Assembly (NCBI GenBank): GCA_030765525.1
Contig: JAVCCK010000010.1
Coordinates: 310,001-374,000, forward strand
Length of the DNA stretch: 64,000 bases
Reading direction: 5' to 3'
DNA from: Candidatus Lernaella stagnicola
GTDB lineage: Bacteria > Lernaellota > Lernaellaia > Lernaellales > Lernaellaceae
Each line of letters opens with the position of its first letter. Position 1 is the first letter of the stretch. Below the pieces are notes generated by a model. It was not told the DNA's origin. It made no database searches and saw only the letters and a program-made list of their open reading frames with translations. Positions 26,927 to 35,476 of this stretch are shown here, one piece after another. Made by a program: the position numbers and the translations under genes.

Positions 26927-27696
26927 CGACCACACCCGCCATCGTCGTGGAAAACCTGCATTTCGCCTACAACGATGATGCCGTCTTCACCGGTGCGCAT
27001 TTGGCGGTCCATGAAGGCGATTTCGCCGGCGTCGTGGGGCCCAACGGCGGGGGGAAGACCACCCTGCTCAAGCTTCTGCTGGGGTTGCTGCAACCGCAAC
27101 AGGGCGTCATTCGCGTGCTTGGGCAAGAGCCGGGGGCGGCGCGGCAGGCAATCGGTTACATGCCCCAGTCCGTGGATTTGGACCCGGCGTTTCCGATCAC
27201 GGTGCGCGATGTCGTGATGACCGGGTGCTTGAGCCAGCATCGATGGTTTGGGCGATACACGGCGGCGAACCGGGCGGCGGCCATCGACGCGCTGCGGGAT
27301 GTGAAGTTGGCCGAGTTGGCGGATCGCTCTTTCGCGAACTTGTCCGGCGGGCAGCGGCGGCGGGTGCTGATTGCCCGGGCCTTGGTGGCCAAGCCGCGTC
27401 TGCTGCTGTTGGACGAGCCCACGGCGAATCTGGATCCGGGAGTCGAGCAAAGCTTTTACGAGATGCTCAAGCGGCTCAACGAGCGGCTCACCGTCGTGGT
27501 GGTGTCGCATGACCTGTCGTTTGTTTCCGAGTACGTGCGCAGCGCGATCTGCGTCAACCGGAACGTTGTCGTCCACCCGACCGGCGAGTTGCCGCCCGAG
27601 ATGATCGGCAGCCTGATGGGGGCGCGCCAGCGTATCGTCCGCCACGATCACATCGATTCATCGACCGGTGACGACGAAGAAGGCTGTTGCCAATGA
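26923..27696 (+). CDS. Metal ABC transporter ATP-binding protein (ZnuC-like)
   Basis: The 257-residue ATPase has Walker A GPNGGGKTT (about 38-46), a Q-loop MPQSVDLD, the signature LSGGQRRRVLIARAL, Walker B LLLLDEPTANLD and the switch VVSHD. It starts at a GTG that overlaps the stop of the binding protein by 4 nt. The His/Asp/Cys tail (HDHIDSSTGDDEEGCCQ) could bind metal. It energises uptake with the permease encoded next, which overlaps it by 4 nt. Confidence 0.9.
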   Translation: MTTTPAIVVENLHFAYNDDAVFTGAHLAVHEGDFAGVVGPNGGGKTTLLKLLLGLLQPQQGVIRVLGQEPGAARQAIGYMPQSVDLDPAFPITVRDVVMTGCLSQHRWFGRYTAANRAAAIDALRDVKLAELADRSFANLSGGQRRRVLIARALVAKPRLLLLDEPTANLDPGVEQSFYEMLKRLNERLTVVVVSHDLSFVSEYVRSAICVNRNVVVHPTGELPPEMIGSLMGARQRIVRHDHIDSSTGDDEEGCCQ

Positions 27697-28544
27697 CTTT
27701 TCTGGCCGATGTCGCCCAGTATCCGTTTTTGCAGTACGCCTTATTGACCGGGCTGCTGGCCAGCGTGGCGTGCGGCATTGTGGGCACGTACGTGGTGACG
27801 CGGCGGATCACCTACCTGGCCGGGGGCATCGCGCACTCGGTGCTCGGCGGGCTGGGCGTGGCGCGCTACCTGCAAAAAGTACACGGCTGGGAATGGTTTC
27901 ATCCCTACTTGGGCGCGTTGATCGCCGGGCTGCTGGCGGCGTTGATCATCGGCGTGATTAGTCTGCGGGCCAAGCAGCGCGAGGACACGGCCATCGGCGC
28001 GCTGTGGGCCTTGGGTATGGCGGTGGGCATTTTGTTCATCGCCCGCACGCCCGGATACGATCAGGATCTGATGAGCTACTTGTTCGGCAACATCCTGATG
28101 GTTTCGCCGCGGGAACTGTGGCTGATCGCCGCGCTGGATGTCTTGGTCGTCGCGGTGGGCCTGGGGTTTTACAACCACTTCATCGCCATCATTTTCGATC
28201 GCGAGTTCGCCCGGTTGCGCGGGGTACCGGTCGATTTCTTCTACCTGCTGCTGCTGTGCCTCACCGCGGTGACCGTCGTGCTGCTCGTGTCGGTTGTCGG
28301 CATTATCCTGGTGATCGCCTTGCTGACGTTACCCGTGGCAATCGCCGGGGCCTTTACGCGAACCCTGGCCCAGACCATGGCGCTGGCCACGGTCACGAGC
28401 ATGGCGTTGACCACGGGCGGGTTGGCGGTAAGTTACGGGCCGGACCTGCCGGCCGGAGCGACGATTATCGTGCTGGCCGGGGTGACGTATCTGCTCGTCG
28501 TGGCTCTGCAAGCCCGGCGTCGAGCGCCATCTGTGACGAACTAA
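27693..28544 (+). CDS. Metal ABC transporter permease (ZnuB-like)
   Basis: The 283-residue protein is an ABC-3 family permease with about eight or nine membrane spans. Hallmarks are YVVTRRITYLAGGIAHSVLG near the N-terminus and VIALLTLPVAIAGAFTRTLA in the C-terminal half. The ATG overlaps the ATPase stop by 4 nt, so the three transport genes are translated as a coupled set. It forms the inner-membrane channel of the importer. Confidence 0.9.
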   Translation: MTFLADVAQYPFLQYALLTGLLASVACGIVGTYVVTRRITYLAGGIAHSVLGGLGVARYLQKVHGWEWFHPYLGALIAGLLAALIIGVISLRAKQREDTAIGALWALGMAVGILFIARTPGYDQDLMSYLFGNILMVSPRELWLIAALDVLVVAVGLGFYNHFIAIIFDREFARLRGVPVDFFYLLLLCLTAVTVVLLVSVVGIILVIALLTLPVAIAGAFTRTLAQTMALATVTSMALTTGGLAVSYGPDLPAGATIIVLAGVTYLLVVALQARRRAPSVTN

Positions 28545-28578
28545 GACGGCTAACCAAGACCGCCGATTCCGACCAGCC

Positions 28579-28607
28579 TTGCCAAACCCGTTGCTTTTCC
28601 CTAAAAT
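28579..28607 (+). promoter_or_regulatory. Sigma-70-like promoter of the MerR-ablB operon
   Basis: TTGCCA (28579-28584) and TAAAAT (28602-28607) are 17 nt apart. The -10 lies inside CCTAA-AA-TTAGG (28601-28612), and CTTGCC/GGCAAG form an outer inverted pair (28578 and 28611), plausible contacts for the MerR-type product. Confidence 0.5.
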
Positions 28608-28664
28608 TAGGCAAGAAAATTACCACTGCGTAGGAAATTAATGTATCCGTTTTGGGGGTAAAAC

Positions 28665-29081
28665 ATGCGGATTTCTGATCCCGAAAAGGGGTTGTTTCCG
28701 ATTGGTACGGTTGCCGATATTATCGGTGTTTCGCAAAAGAAATTGAGGGTTTACGAAACGAATGGGCTTGTGCTTCCGGCCCGTTCGGAGGGCAATCGGC
28801 GCCTTTATTCGAAGCGAGATGTGGAGCGATTGACCCTGGTACATTATTTGGTCTCGGTGCGTCGCGTGAACTTGGCCGGCGCGAAAGTCGTTCTGGAAAT
28901 GCTGGACATCATGCCCGCCAGAATGCGTCGCCTGTTTATCGTCTCCATCGAATCCGAGATCGCGTCGATGACAGCGGCCGACCGCCAAGCATTTGAGGCG
29001 CGCACCCCGAGCGGCCGGCATGATGCAGAGGCCCCTCAAATATTAAATATCCAAAGGAGCAAAACAAATGAGTGCGAGTAA
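28665..29081 (+). CDS. MerR-family transcriptional regulator
   Basis: The 138-residue protein has a winged-helix MerR domain: LFPIGTVADIIGVSQKKLRV, then YETNGLVLPARSEGNRRLYS and DVERLTLVHYLV. A short helical C-terminal region follows with no cysteine cluster, so metal sensing is not obvious; it looks more like the GlnR/HspR branch. It overlaps the ablB-like gene by 14 nt, making it the likely regulator of beta-lysine acetylation, probably by osmotic or salt signals (inference). Confidence 0.8.
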   Translation: MRISDPEKGLFPIGTVADIIGVSQKKLRVYETNGLVLPARSEGNRRLYSKRDVERLTLVHYLVSVRRVNLAGAKVVLEMLDIMPARMRRLFIVSIESEIASMTAADRQAFEARTPSGRHDAEAPQILNIQRSKTNECE

Positions 29082-30114
29082 AACCGAGTTAGAGAGCGAC
29101 AAGGCGGCGTTAACCACGCCGTCGGTTGTCGCCGACGACGAAAACGGCAGTGCGATATCCGATGAATGGGGTGGCCTAGAACCGACGGACAAGCAAATGG
29201 GAATGGTCCAATTCACGCTGGACAAAGGCGTGAGAACCACGGTAGTCGGCACCGTCTACGGACTCGATTTCGAGATCGAAGGAGACGGCTATTCGCTGCG
29301 CGTCTTTTTCGATTACTACAACCGGCGTTTGAAGGTCCTCGACTACGAAGCCGAGGATTATTCGGGGATGATCAAACGCATGGCCCATCTGGCCGAGGCA
29401 AACAGCTTTGACAAGGTGTTCATCAAGGCTCGGCTGAAAGATTTCCAAATCTTCCTATCGCACGGCTACATGATGGAAGGCGTCCTGCGTTACTATTTCC
29501 ACGGCGAAGACGCTTACGTACTGTCACGCTTTTCGTCGCTGGAACGAGCAAGCAGCGACGCGCTGGTCAAAGAAGCCGAATTAATTGAAAACCTGATCTA
29601 CGGCGAGCGGCCCAAACGCGAGCTCCCACCCCTTGATTCGGACGTGGTAATCACCCGCGCCAAACTCGAGCACATCCCGGCTTTGGTTCAAATTTACCGC
29701 AGCGTGTTTGAAACCTATCCATCTCCGCTAACCAATCCGGATTACATCAAGGCCACCATGGATCGTAAGTCCATCTATTGCCTGGCGTTAAAGAACGGCG
29801 CGGCTGCTGCCGCGGCCAGCGCGGATATCAGCGGCAAGCACGGCAACGCCGAGATGACCGATTGCGCCACTGATCCGGCCATGCAAGGAAAGGGCTTGAT
29901 GAAACATATCCTCCTGAATTTGGAGGACGATCTGCGGCAGCAAGGCGTGCAAACCGCCTATACCCTCGCAAGGGCGATGAGTGTGGGTATGAACAGTGTG
30001 TTCTACCGCCTCGGATACGAGTTTTCGGGCCGCCTGATCAACAACTGCGACATTTTCGGCCAATTCGAGGACATGAATATTTGGGTGAAGCGTTTGGCGT
30101 TTCCGGCCCGTTAA
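29068..30114 (+). CDS. ablB: Putative beta-lysine N-acetyltransferase
   Basis: The 348-residue protein has an acidic N-terminal extension (about 45 residues). An AblB-like first domain follows (RVFFDYYNRRLKVLDYEAED, KVFIKARLKDFQIFLSHGYM, EGVLRYYFHGEDAYVLSRF), then a C-terminal GNAT domain with CATDPAMQGKGLMKHIL and MSVGMNSVFYRLGYEFSG. In archaea and some bacteria AblB acetylates beta-lysine made by lysine 2,3-aminomutase (AblA), giving the osmolyte N-epsilon-acetyl-beta-lysine. No ablA is next to it, so the substrate must come from elsewhere in the genome. It is co-transcribed with a MerR regulator. Confidence 0.75.
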   Translation: MSASKTELESDKAALTTPSVVADDENGSAISDEWGGLEPTDKQMGMVQFTLDKGVRTTVVGTVYGLDFEIEGDGYSLRVFFDYYNRRLKVLDYEAEDYSGMIKRMAHLAEANSFDKVFIKARLKDFQIFLSHGYMMEGVLRYYFHGEDAYVLSRFSSLERASSDALVKEAELIENLIYGERPKRELPPLDSDVVITRAKLEHIPALVQIYRSVFETYPSPLTNPDYIKATMDRKSIYCLALKNGAAAAAASADISGKHGNAEMTDCATDPAMQGKGLMKHILLNLEDDLRQQGVQTAYTLARAMSVGMNSVFYRLGYEFSGRLINNCDIFGQFEDMNIWVKRLAFPAR

Positions 30115-30132
30115 GCGAGCCTTCCCGTTTAT

Positions 30133-31893
30133 TCACTCGTCGAGATCAACGACAAACACGCGGTGAATCCCGCCATCGGCAACGAAGGCCTTGGTAAGGA
30201 AAGCGCCCTCCCCCTTCTCGATGCTGCGCCACAAGCGCGGCTTGAATTTCATCAATTCGCCATCGACGTAAACAGCGTCGACGCCGTACTTCGCCAGCCA
30301 ATTCCGCAGGCTTTCGGCGTTCCAACCCTCGTCGGTTTGCAGGCTCGACATATCCCGGTAGCTCTGCAGCGCACCCACAACCACGGTCGGTGAGAAAGCC
30401 GCGATCGCTTGGTTCGCGCCGAAATGCGCCCGCAGAAACGCCATGGACGCTTCGTCGGGTGATCCCCCCAGCGCACGGCATTTCACATGAATGCCGGGAA
30501 TGAGTACCGCCGCCACGAAAAGAGGCAGGAAAACCAACGCCGCCGCGCGCGCGTACCCTCTGGTCACCAAGAGGCCCGCCGCGAGCACGGAGGCGAAAAA
30601 GCCGCTCGTCAACAAGAGCAGCGCCATGCTCCCGGCGATCAATGCTCCCAGGCAAATCGCGAGCACGATCACCAAGAAGCCCTGCAGCATCCGGCGACTC
30701 GCTTTTCCGCTCAAGCAGGTTTGCAGGCCGACGGCGGCCAACGCCAGCAGCGACGAAAACGAAAAAGCGAGGTATTCGGCTCGGAAGAAAGTAATGAAGT
30801 ACGCCAGCAAATAGGCCGGCCACAGCGCCAGCAAATACAATTCGGTACGCCGGCCGCCTTGGACCAACGACCACGCCCCAATCAACGCGAGCAAAATGAG
30901 CAACGGCGCTTTCTCCGAGCCGTAAGCGTCCGAAATTTTGGCGGGCAGCGTGGCGATTGTGCGGCCGAGCCGCCGAAGGAAGGCCCGCGGATTGTGGGAA
31001 ATCGCTTTCATGATGGAGTGATCGTTCGCGGCCGGTGATCCGTAAAGCGATTCGGACGCGCGCATACCGGCTACGGGCACGAAATCGGCCCCAACCTCGT
31101 CGGCGAAAACGAAACCCTCGCCCTGCGTAAACGCCAAATAGGCGCGTTCCTTCAAATGCCAATGGAAATCGCCCGTCACCACGCCGTAGCAGGCAAGATA
31201 CTGACCGACAATCAACAAAAAGGGCACGAGCGAGGCGACGACGAATCCAAGAAGTTTTTTGCGGCGGAAACCAATCCACAACGACATCGCGAAAAACAAC
31301 ACAAACAAGACGAGCCCGTCGTTGCGGGACAACGCGGCCAAAGACACCAACACCGAGGCCGCCGCGACCGCTTTCCATCGCCCGGTGCGCGCGGCGTCAA
31401 GAACGAACACCAGCGCAAGAGCGGCAAAAGCGGCAAAGAGGCCGTCGCTGGAGTTGTTGAGAAGCACGGCCGAAGGCGCCAACGCCACGAACAACACGGG
31501 AAAGACGAGGGGCGAAATTGTTTTGCGGTAATGGGCGGCGAAAAGCAGGCAGCCTCCCCAAAGCAAAAACAGCATCACGAAACGGCCGACGGTGGCCGCT
31601 TTGAGCAGCCAGAAAACGTCTTGTTTCAATCCGGCGTACGGCGCGACGTATAAGAAGCCGGTGAGCGGATTCTCTGCCGGTGCGACCCACTCGAGTTCGG
31701 CAAGGGCACGGCCGTTGGAAATGTAAAACGATTCGTCCCAGTTTATTTCGGCAAGGTTCGGAAAAAGCCGTGGCGTGAGAAGCAGGATATCCATCGCGAT
31801 CAAGAGCGCAATTGCGGGGACGAGAAACCATCGCGTGTTAATGCCGTGGACGCTGAGCGGGCGATCCTCGATCGACAGGGCGACCTCCGCCAA
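30133..31893 (-). CDS. GT39/PMT-like integral membrane glycosyltransferase
   Basis: The 586-residue protein has about 12 membrane spans, then a soluble C-terminal domain (about 470-586). The first extracytoplasmic loop holds NWDESFYISNGRALAEL with the acidic pair used by polyprenyl-phosphate-sugar-dependent GT-C enzymes. LSRNDGLVLF and the C-terminal YGVDAVYVDGEL segment also resemble PMT/ArnT-like proteins. Probably transfers a sugar or amino-sugar from undecaprenyl-phosphate to an envelope acceptor. It stands alone, 56 nt downstream of rlmE on the same strand. Confidence 0.65.
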   Translation of the reverse strand: MAEVALSIEDRPLSVHGINTRWFLVPAIALLIAMDILLLTPRLFPNLAEINWDESFYISNGRALAELEWVAPAENPLTGFLYVAPYAGLKQDVFWLLKAATVGRFVMLFLLWGGCLLFAAHYRKTISPLVFPVLFVALAPSAVLLNNSSDGLFAAFAALALVFVLDAARTGRWKAVAAASVLVSLAALSRNDGLVLFVLFFAMSLWIGFRRKKLLGFVVASLVPFLLIVGQYLACYGVVTGDFHWHLKERAYLAFTQGEGFVFADEVGADFVPVAGMRASESLYGSPAANDHSIMKAISHNPRAFLRRLGRTIATLPAKISDAYGSEKAPLLILLALIGAWSLVQGGRRTELYLLALWPAYLLAYFITFFRAEYLAFSFSSLLALAAVGLQTCLSGKASRRMLQGFLVIVLAICLGALIAGSMALLLLTSGFFASVLAAGLLVTRGYARAAALVFLPLFVAAVLIPGIHVKCRALGGSPDEASMAFLRAHFGANQAIAAFSPTVVVGALQSYRDMSSLQTDEGWNAESLRNWLAKYGVDAVYVDGELMKFKPRLWRSIEKGEGAFLTKAFVADGGIHRVFVVDLDE

Positions 31894-31949
31894 AAAGATA
31901 AGAATGGTCCGGGCGAAACGGATGTTGGCCGGGCTTTTGCCTTACGCCG

Positions 31950-32606
31950 CTAAAGCGCCTTTTTCTTCAGCGCGACGATGAACACTTCGATGCTTTCCTT
32001 GCGCGTCGCCTCAGGTCGTACGCACCGCACTTTCTCGTAGGCGTCTTTCACATCGCGAAGCAACGCCTCGAAATCCGGCCCCTGGAAAATCTTGGTCACA
32101 AAAGCCGAGCCCGGCGCGCCCAAGCGCAGCGCCCACTGGAAAGCCAACCGCGCCAATTCGGCGCTCCGCGCCTGGTCGACATTGCGCACGCCCGTGGTAT
32201 CCGGCGCCATGTCGGATAACACAACGTCAAAGGGCTTGGTTTCCTCGCCCAGATCCACGCCTTCGAGAAGATCGCCGACGATCGTGCGAACTTGCGGCGC
32301 CTGCACGTCGGTCGGCCGGAGATCAATACCGACAACTCGGCCCGATGCCGTCACTTTTTGCGCGGCGTATTGGAGCCAACCGCCCGGAGCGCAGCCCAGG
32401 TCGAGCACCCGCGCCCCTGGGACGAACAGGGAGACGCGGCGGTCGATTTCCGCCAGCTTATACACGGCGCGCGAGGCGTAGCCTTCGTCTTTGGCACGCT
32501 GGGCAAAGTGATCCCAACGCGGGTCACCGCTGGTGGGCTTGCCGCTCTTGGCTTTTCCTATTTGCTTGGCGTCGCCGCGCCGCCGTTTGTCCAGGCGTAA
32601 TCGCAT
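31950..32606 (-). CDS. rlmE: 23S rRNA (uridine-2'-O-)-methyltransferase RlmE (FtsJ)
   Basis: The 218-residue protein begins with a basic N-terminus. It carries the FtsJ pattern: SRAVYKLAEID (first catalytic Lys), VLDLGCAPGGWLQYA (SAM-binding), LSDMAPDTTGVRNVDQ (Asp), FVTKIFQG (Lys) and KESIEVFIVAL (Glu), the complete K-D-K-E tetrad. RlmE methylates the 2'-OH of U2552 in 23S rRNA during large-subunit assembly. Length and motifs are normal for the family. Confidence 0.93.
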   Translation of the reverse strand: MRLRLDKRRRGDAKQIGKAKSGKPTSGDPRWDHFAQRAKDEGYASRAVYKLAEIDRRVSLFVPGARVLDLGCAPGGWLQYAAQKVTASGRVVGIDLRPTDVQAPQVRTIVGDLLEGVDLGEETKPFDVVLSDMAPDTTGVRNVDQARSAELARLAFQWALRLGAPGSAFVTKIFQGPDFEALLRDVKDAYEKVRCVRPEATRKESIEVFIVALKKKAL

Positions 32607-32645
32607 GGCGGCAGCTTAGCCTACGCCGCCGCCGAGCAAAAGGCG

Positions 32646-33689
32646 TTACGGCGATTCGTTAAAGTAGGTGCGCGAGTCTTTCGCCCAATCCTCGGGGCGC
32701 TGGTCCATTACTTGCTCGCCCAGCACGACCTCGAAAAAGGAGCGGTCATTGCGCGCGAAGCGGTCCCAGTTGCCCCGCGCCAGCAGACGGCACGTCAAAT
32801 GCACGTCGTCGTGCGCCGGCTCGGAAAGATACACGGCTAGGTTGAAGCTGTTGCGGTTCAAGTCACGGTACCAACGCTGCAGGCGCAGCAGGCCGTCGAT
32901 CATCTCGGCGGCCAACTCGTCGGTGAGGGCATCAAACGACGCGGGCACAGGCGCCACGCCCCACGTTTCCAAATAACCCTGCGGCGCCCACATGTGCAGC
33001 CAGTCCCAGGAACCGGTGCGGCCCACGTAGCGCTCGCCGAGGCGGCGCTCGGTTTCCACCAACAACGGCCAAAAGGGCCGATCGTGACGCACGGCGGCTT
33101 CGATTTGGCAGCGGCGCAAGGTCTCGGTGAACGTGGGGCCCTGCGCGTCGGCCTGCACTTGCAGGTGCGGATGCACGAGGGTGCCGCCGCTGGCCGGCAG
33201 GTGGTTTTGGGTGATCACGCCCATGCGCATGGCGGGGTCGGCGGCGCGAATCTTCAGCAGGTAATCGCGGCTGAGCAGCACGGCGTCGAGCAATTCGTCG
33301 GCGTCGTAATCGCCCACCTCTGTGTAGTGCTGCGGGCCGATCACCGTCACCACGCTGTACGGGCCGTAAGGGGCGATGTTGGGGAACAGAAACGCCTTGC
33401 CGCGTCGCATGAAACGAACGCCGAAGCGCTCTTCATCCAGGGCGCAGGCGCGTTGGTCAATCACGTCGGGGCAAAACGGACAGTCTTCGTAGCTGGCCGC
33501 GATCGGTTCGGATAAATCGGGCCACGCCGTCGAGCGAAGGTTTTTGCCGACCACCCGTGGCGGCGTGATGCGCGTACGGTGACCGGTCAGCGGGCAGATG
33601 CGGATCTCCGTCGGCAGTTCCACCATGGCGAATTCACGCCGGGGGTCGCCGAAACGGGCCGTGACGATCTCGCGTTGAAACTCAATCAT
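32646..33689 (-). CDS. Galactose-1-phosphate uridylyltransferase-like protein
   Basis: The 347-residue protein begins with RICPLTGHRTRITPPR and YEDCPFCPDVID, whose cysteines likely bind zinc. NIAPYGPYSVVTVIGPQHY follows, then the HIT-superfamily nucleotidyl site GGTLVHPHLQVQAD. The middle His of HPH would be the uridylylated nucleophile. The C-terminal half is weaker than in classic GalT, so another sugar-1-phosphate or nucleotide may be used. The ATG at 33689 gives a typical N-terminus and overlaps the nucleoside phosphorylase gene by 8 nt. Confidence 0.75.
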   Translation of the reverse strand: MIEFQREIVTARFGDPRREFAMVELPTEIRICPLTGHRTRITPPRVVGKNLRSTAWPDLSEPIAASYEDCPFCPDVIDQRACALDEERFGVRFMRRGKAFLFPNIAPYGPYSVVTVIGPQHYTEVGDYDADELLDAVLLSRDYLLKIRAADPAMRMGVITQNHLPASGGTLVHPHLQVQADAQGPTFTETLRRCQIEAAVRHDRPFWPLLVETERRLGERYVGRTGSWDWLHMWAPQGYLETWGVAPVPASFDALTDELAAEMIDGLLRLQRWYRDLNRNSFNLAVYLSEPAHDDVHLTCRLLARGNWDRFARNDRSFFEVVLGEQVMDQRPEDWAKDSRTYFNESP

Positions 33690-34416
33690 GGTGTCCAAAA
33701 CTCGCCAGCGCCCCAAGGGCGCGATGCAGTTGCCGCCGGTAGCGCGGGCGCATAAAGCCCGGCCGCCAACGGCCGCTCCCCACGTTGTCACTAACCACGA
33801 CCACCGCCGCGGCGCGAACTTTGCGCAAACGGGCGACGGCGTAGAGGGCCGAAATTTCCATTTCCACCAGCGAGCAACCCTTTTCCCGATACGTCGCGAC
33901 GCGCGCGGGCGTTTCGTAAAAAAGCGTGCCGGTGGTCCATACTTTTTGACGTTGGGTCGCGAGGCCGCACTGTTCGAAGTGCGCCTTCAGGCGGTCGAGA
34001 AGTTCCGGGTCGGCGGCGAAATCGCGCTCGCCGGGAAAGTAGGTCGGCGAAACGCCCTCGTCGGCGTGGGCCGATTCGACCAAACACAAATCGCCGAAAC
34101 GCAGGGAGTCGTCCAGCGCGCCGGCCAGGCCGAAAAAGAGTAGCTCCTTGGCCCCTAGCGCAACGGCCTCTTCGGCGACGACGGCCGCGTGGGGCGCGCC
34201 CAAAAACGGCCCGATGACGCCGGCCGCGCCGGGTGTCGGCGGTTCGTAGTAACGTGATTCTCCGAAGTTTCGCGCCCGCCGGCGGTCGACACCGAGATGA
34301 GCCAGGTAGCCCTGCAAGTGCTTGCGCAGCGGGACGAGTACGACACGCGGTGTGACAGCCCGTCGCAGCTTGGTGGTGGTTGTCGGTGAAATCAGCGGTC
34401 GATCGGCGTCGTGCAT
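33682..34416 (-). CDS. Purine/uridine phosphorylase family protein
   Basis: The 244-residue protein shows the PNP_UDP_1 fold: VVLVPLRKHLQGYLAHLG, VIGPFLGAPHAAVVAEEAVA, ELLFFGLAGALDDSLRFGDL, and the ribose/active-site segment SLVEMEISALYAVARLRKVR with a following SDN. It probably phosphorolyses or hydrolyses a nucleoside. It overlaps the GalT-like gene by 8 nt, so a shared role in recycling nucleotide or sugar phosphates is possible. The substrate base is not evident. Confidence 0.75.
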   Translation of the reverse strand: MHDADRPLISPTTTTKLRRAVTPRVVLVPLRKHLQGYLAHLGVDRRRARNFGESRYYEPPTPGAAGVIGPFLGAPHAAVVAEEAVALGAKELLFFGLAGALDDSLRFGDLCLVESAHADEGVSPTYFPGERDFAADPELLDRLKAHFEQCGLATQRQKVWTTGTLFYETPARVATYREKGCSLVEMEISALYAVARLRKVRAAAVVVVSDNVGSGRWRPGFMRPRYRRQLHRALGALASFGHHD

Positions 34417-34479
34417 GGGCGGTGTTGTATCGCACTTGGCGCGGTTCTACAATCAGCGCGAAAACACCCGGGAGGGGAA

Positions 34480-35352
34480 ATGAAACGGTTGACGTTGGTG
34501 ATGCTGGTTCTGTTGCTCGCCGCCATGATGACGGCGGGACGTTGCGGCGACGACGATGACGACGAGCCGATCGTTGCCGGCGACGACGACGATGCCGGCG
34601 CTTGCGACAACAACACCGCGCCAACCCTCACGGCGGCGATTTGGTATGCGAGCAACGAAACCTTGACCGCACCGCCCACCTTTGCCGAATACACCGGCGT
34701 CCAAGTGTTCCTCACCTACGAAGACGCCGAGTGCAACCTGGGCGGCGGTCGCGTTCGCTTCGTCGTCGACGACGAGACGCCGCAGGAAAACATTATTCCC
34801 ACCGATATTCCCTGTGACGGCGCCGCCGACAAACAGGTGCTGGGTTTCGACCTGACGGCCGCCGGTGTGGGCTCGCACACGTTGACCCTGCAACTCGTCG
34901 ACCGCTGCGGCGAGGCCAGCGACGACCTGGACCTACCCTTTTCCTTGACTGCTTATGAAGAGCCGACCGACGACGACACCGTCGGCGATGACGATACAAT
35001 TGCCGAGGCGACCACGCTCGTGGGCGAAATTGGTTTCTACGGCGAATCCACCGACCTGGCCGGTCGGCCGGTGTGGATTCTGCTCTTCACCGAATGGCTC
35101 CCCGGCGCGGCGGTGCCCGTCGCGTTCGTGCAACAAACCGTGCCGGAGCAAGGCTTCCCCTTCGACTACGAATGGGACCTGGATGCAGCGGAAGTCGCCC
35201 CCGGCGACTATTTCGTGTTCGCTTTTCTCGATATCGCTGACGAGGACGGCGTCTTCAACGAAACCATCGACGCCGTACACGCGCCCTTCCAGGCCACGAC
35301 AATTATTGCGGGAACGGCGACAACCCAGAACCTCACGCTGGTCGAACCGTAG
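34480..35352 (+). CDS. Asp-rich secreted protein (putative lipoprotein)
   Basis: The 290-residue protein has a signal peptide ending AAMMTAGRC (Cys22). The Arg just before Cys is atypical for a lipobox, so lipidation is uncertain. Two acidic patches follow (DDDDDEP, GDDDDAG), then an Ig-like domain, a second Asp-rich linker (EEPTDDDTVGDDD, about 162-174) and a C-terminal Ig-like domain (DLDAAEVAPGDYFVFAFLD). No catalytic motif is seen. A very strong GGAGGGG precedes the ATG. It belongs to the same architectural class as the Asp-rich lipoproteins elsewhere in the window. Confidence 0.65.
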   Translation: MKRLTLVMLVLLLAAMMTAGRCGDDDDDEPIVAGDDDDAGACDNNTAPTLTAAIWYASNETLTAPPTFAEYTGVQVFLTYEDAECNLGGGRVRFVVDDETPQENIIPTDIPCDGAADKQVLGFDLTAAGVGSHTLTLQLVDRCGEASDDLDLPFSLTAYEEPTDDDTVGDDDTIAEATTLVGEIGFYGESTDLAGRPVWILLFTEWLPGAAVPVAFVQQTVPEQGFPFDYEWDLDAAEVAPGDYFVFAFLDIADEDGVFNETIDAVHAPFQATTIIAGTATTQNLTLVEP

Positions 35353-35476
35353 CTTCCTTTCGCGTCAAACAGAATCCTAACCAGTTGGTTTCATTGCCCT
35401 ACGCGCTTGCCACAAGGTTGCGATTCTGTCATTCTGGCGCGGCTTTTCGCCGATAGCCCATGAAGGAGACCGGCTC

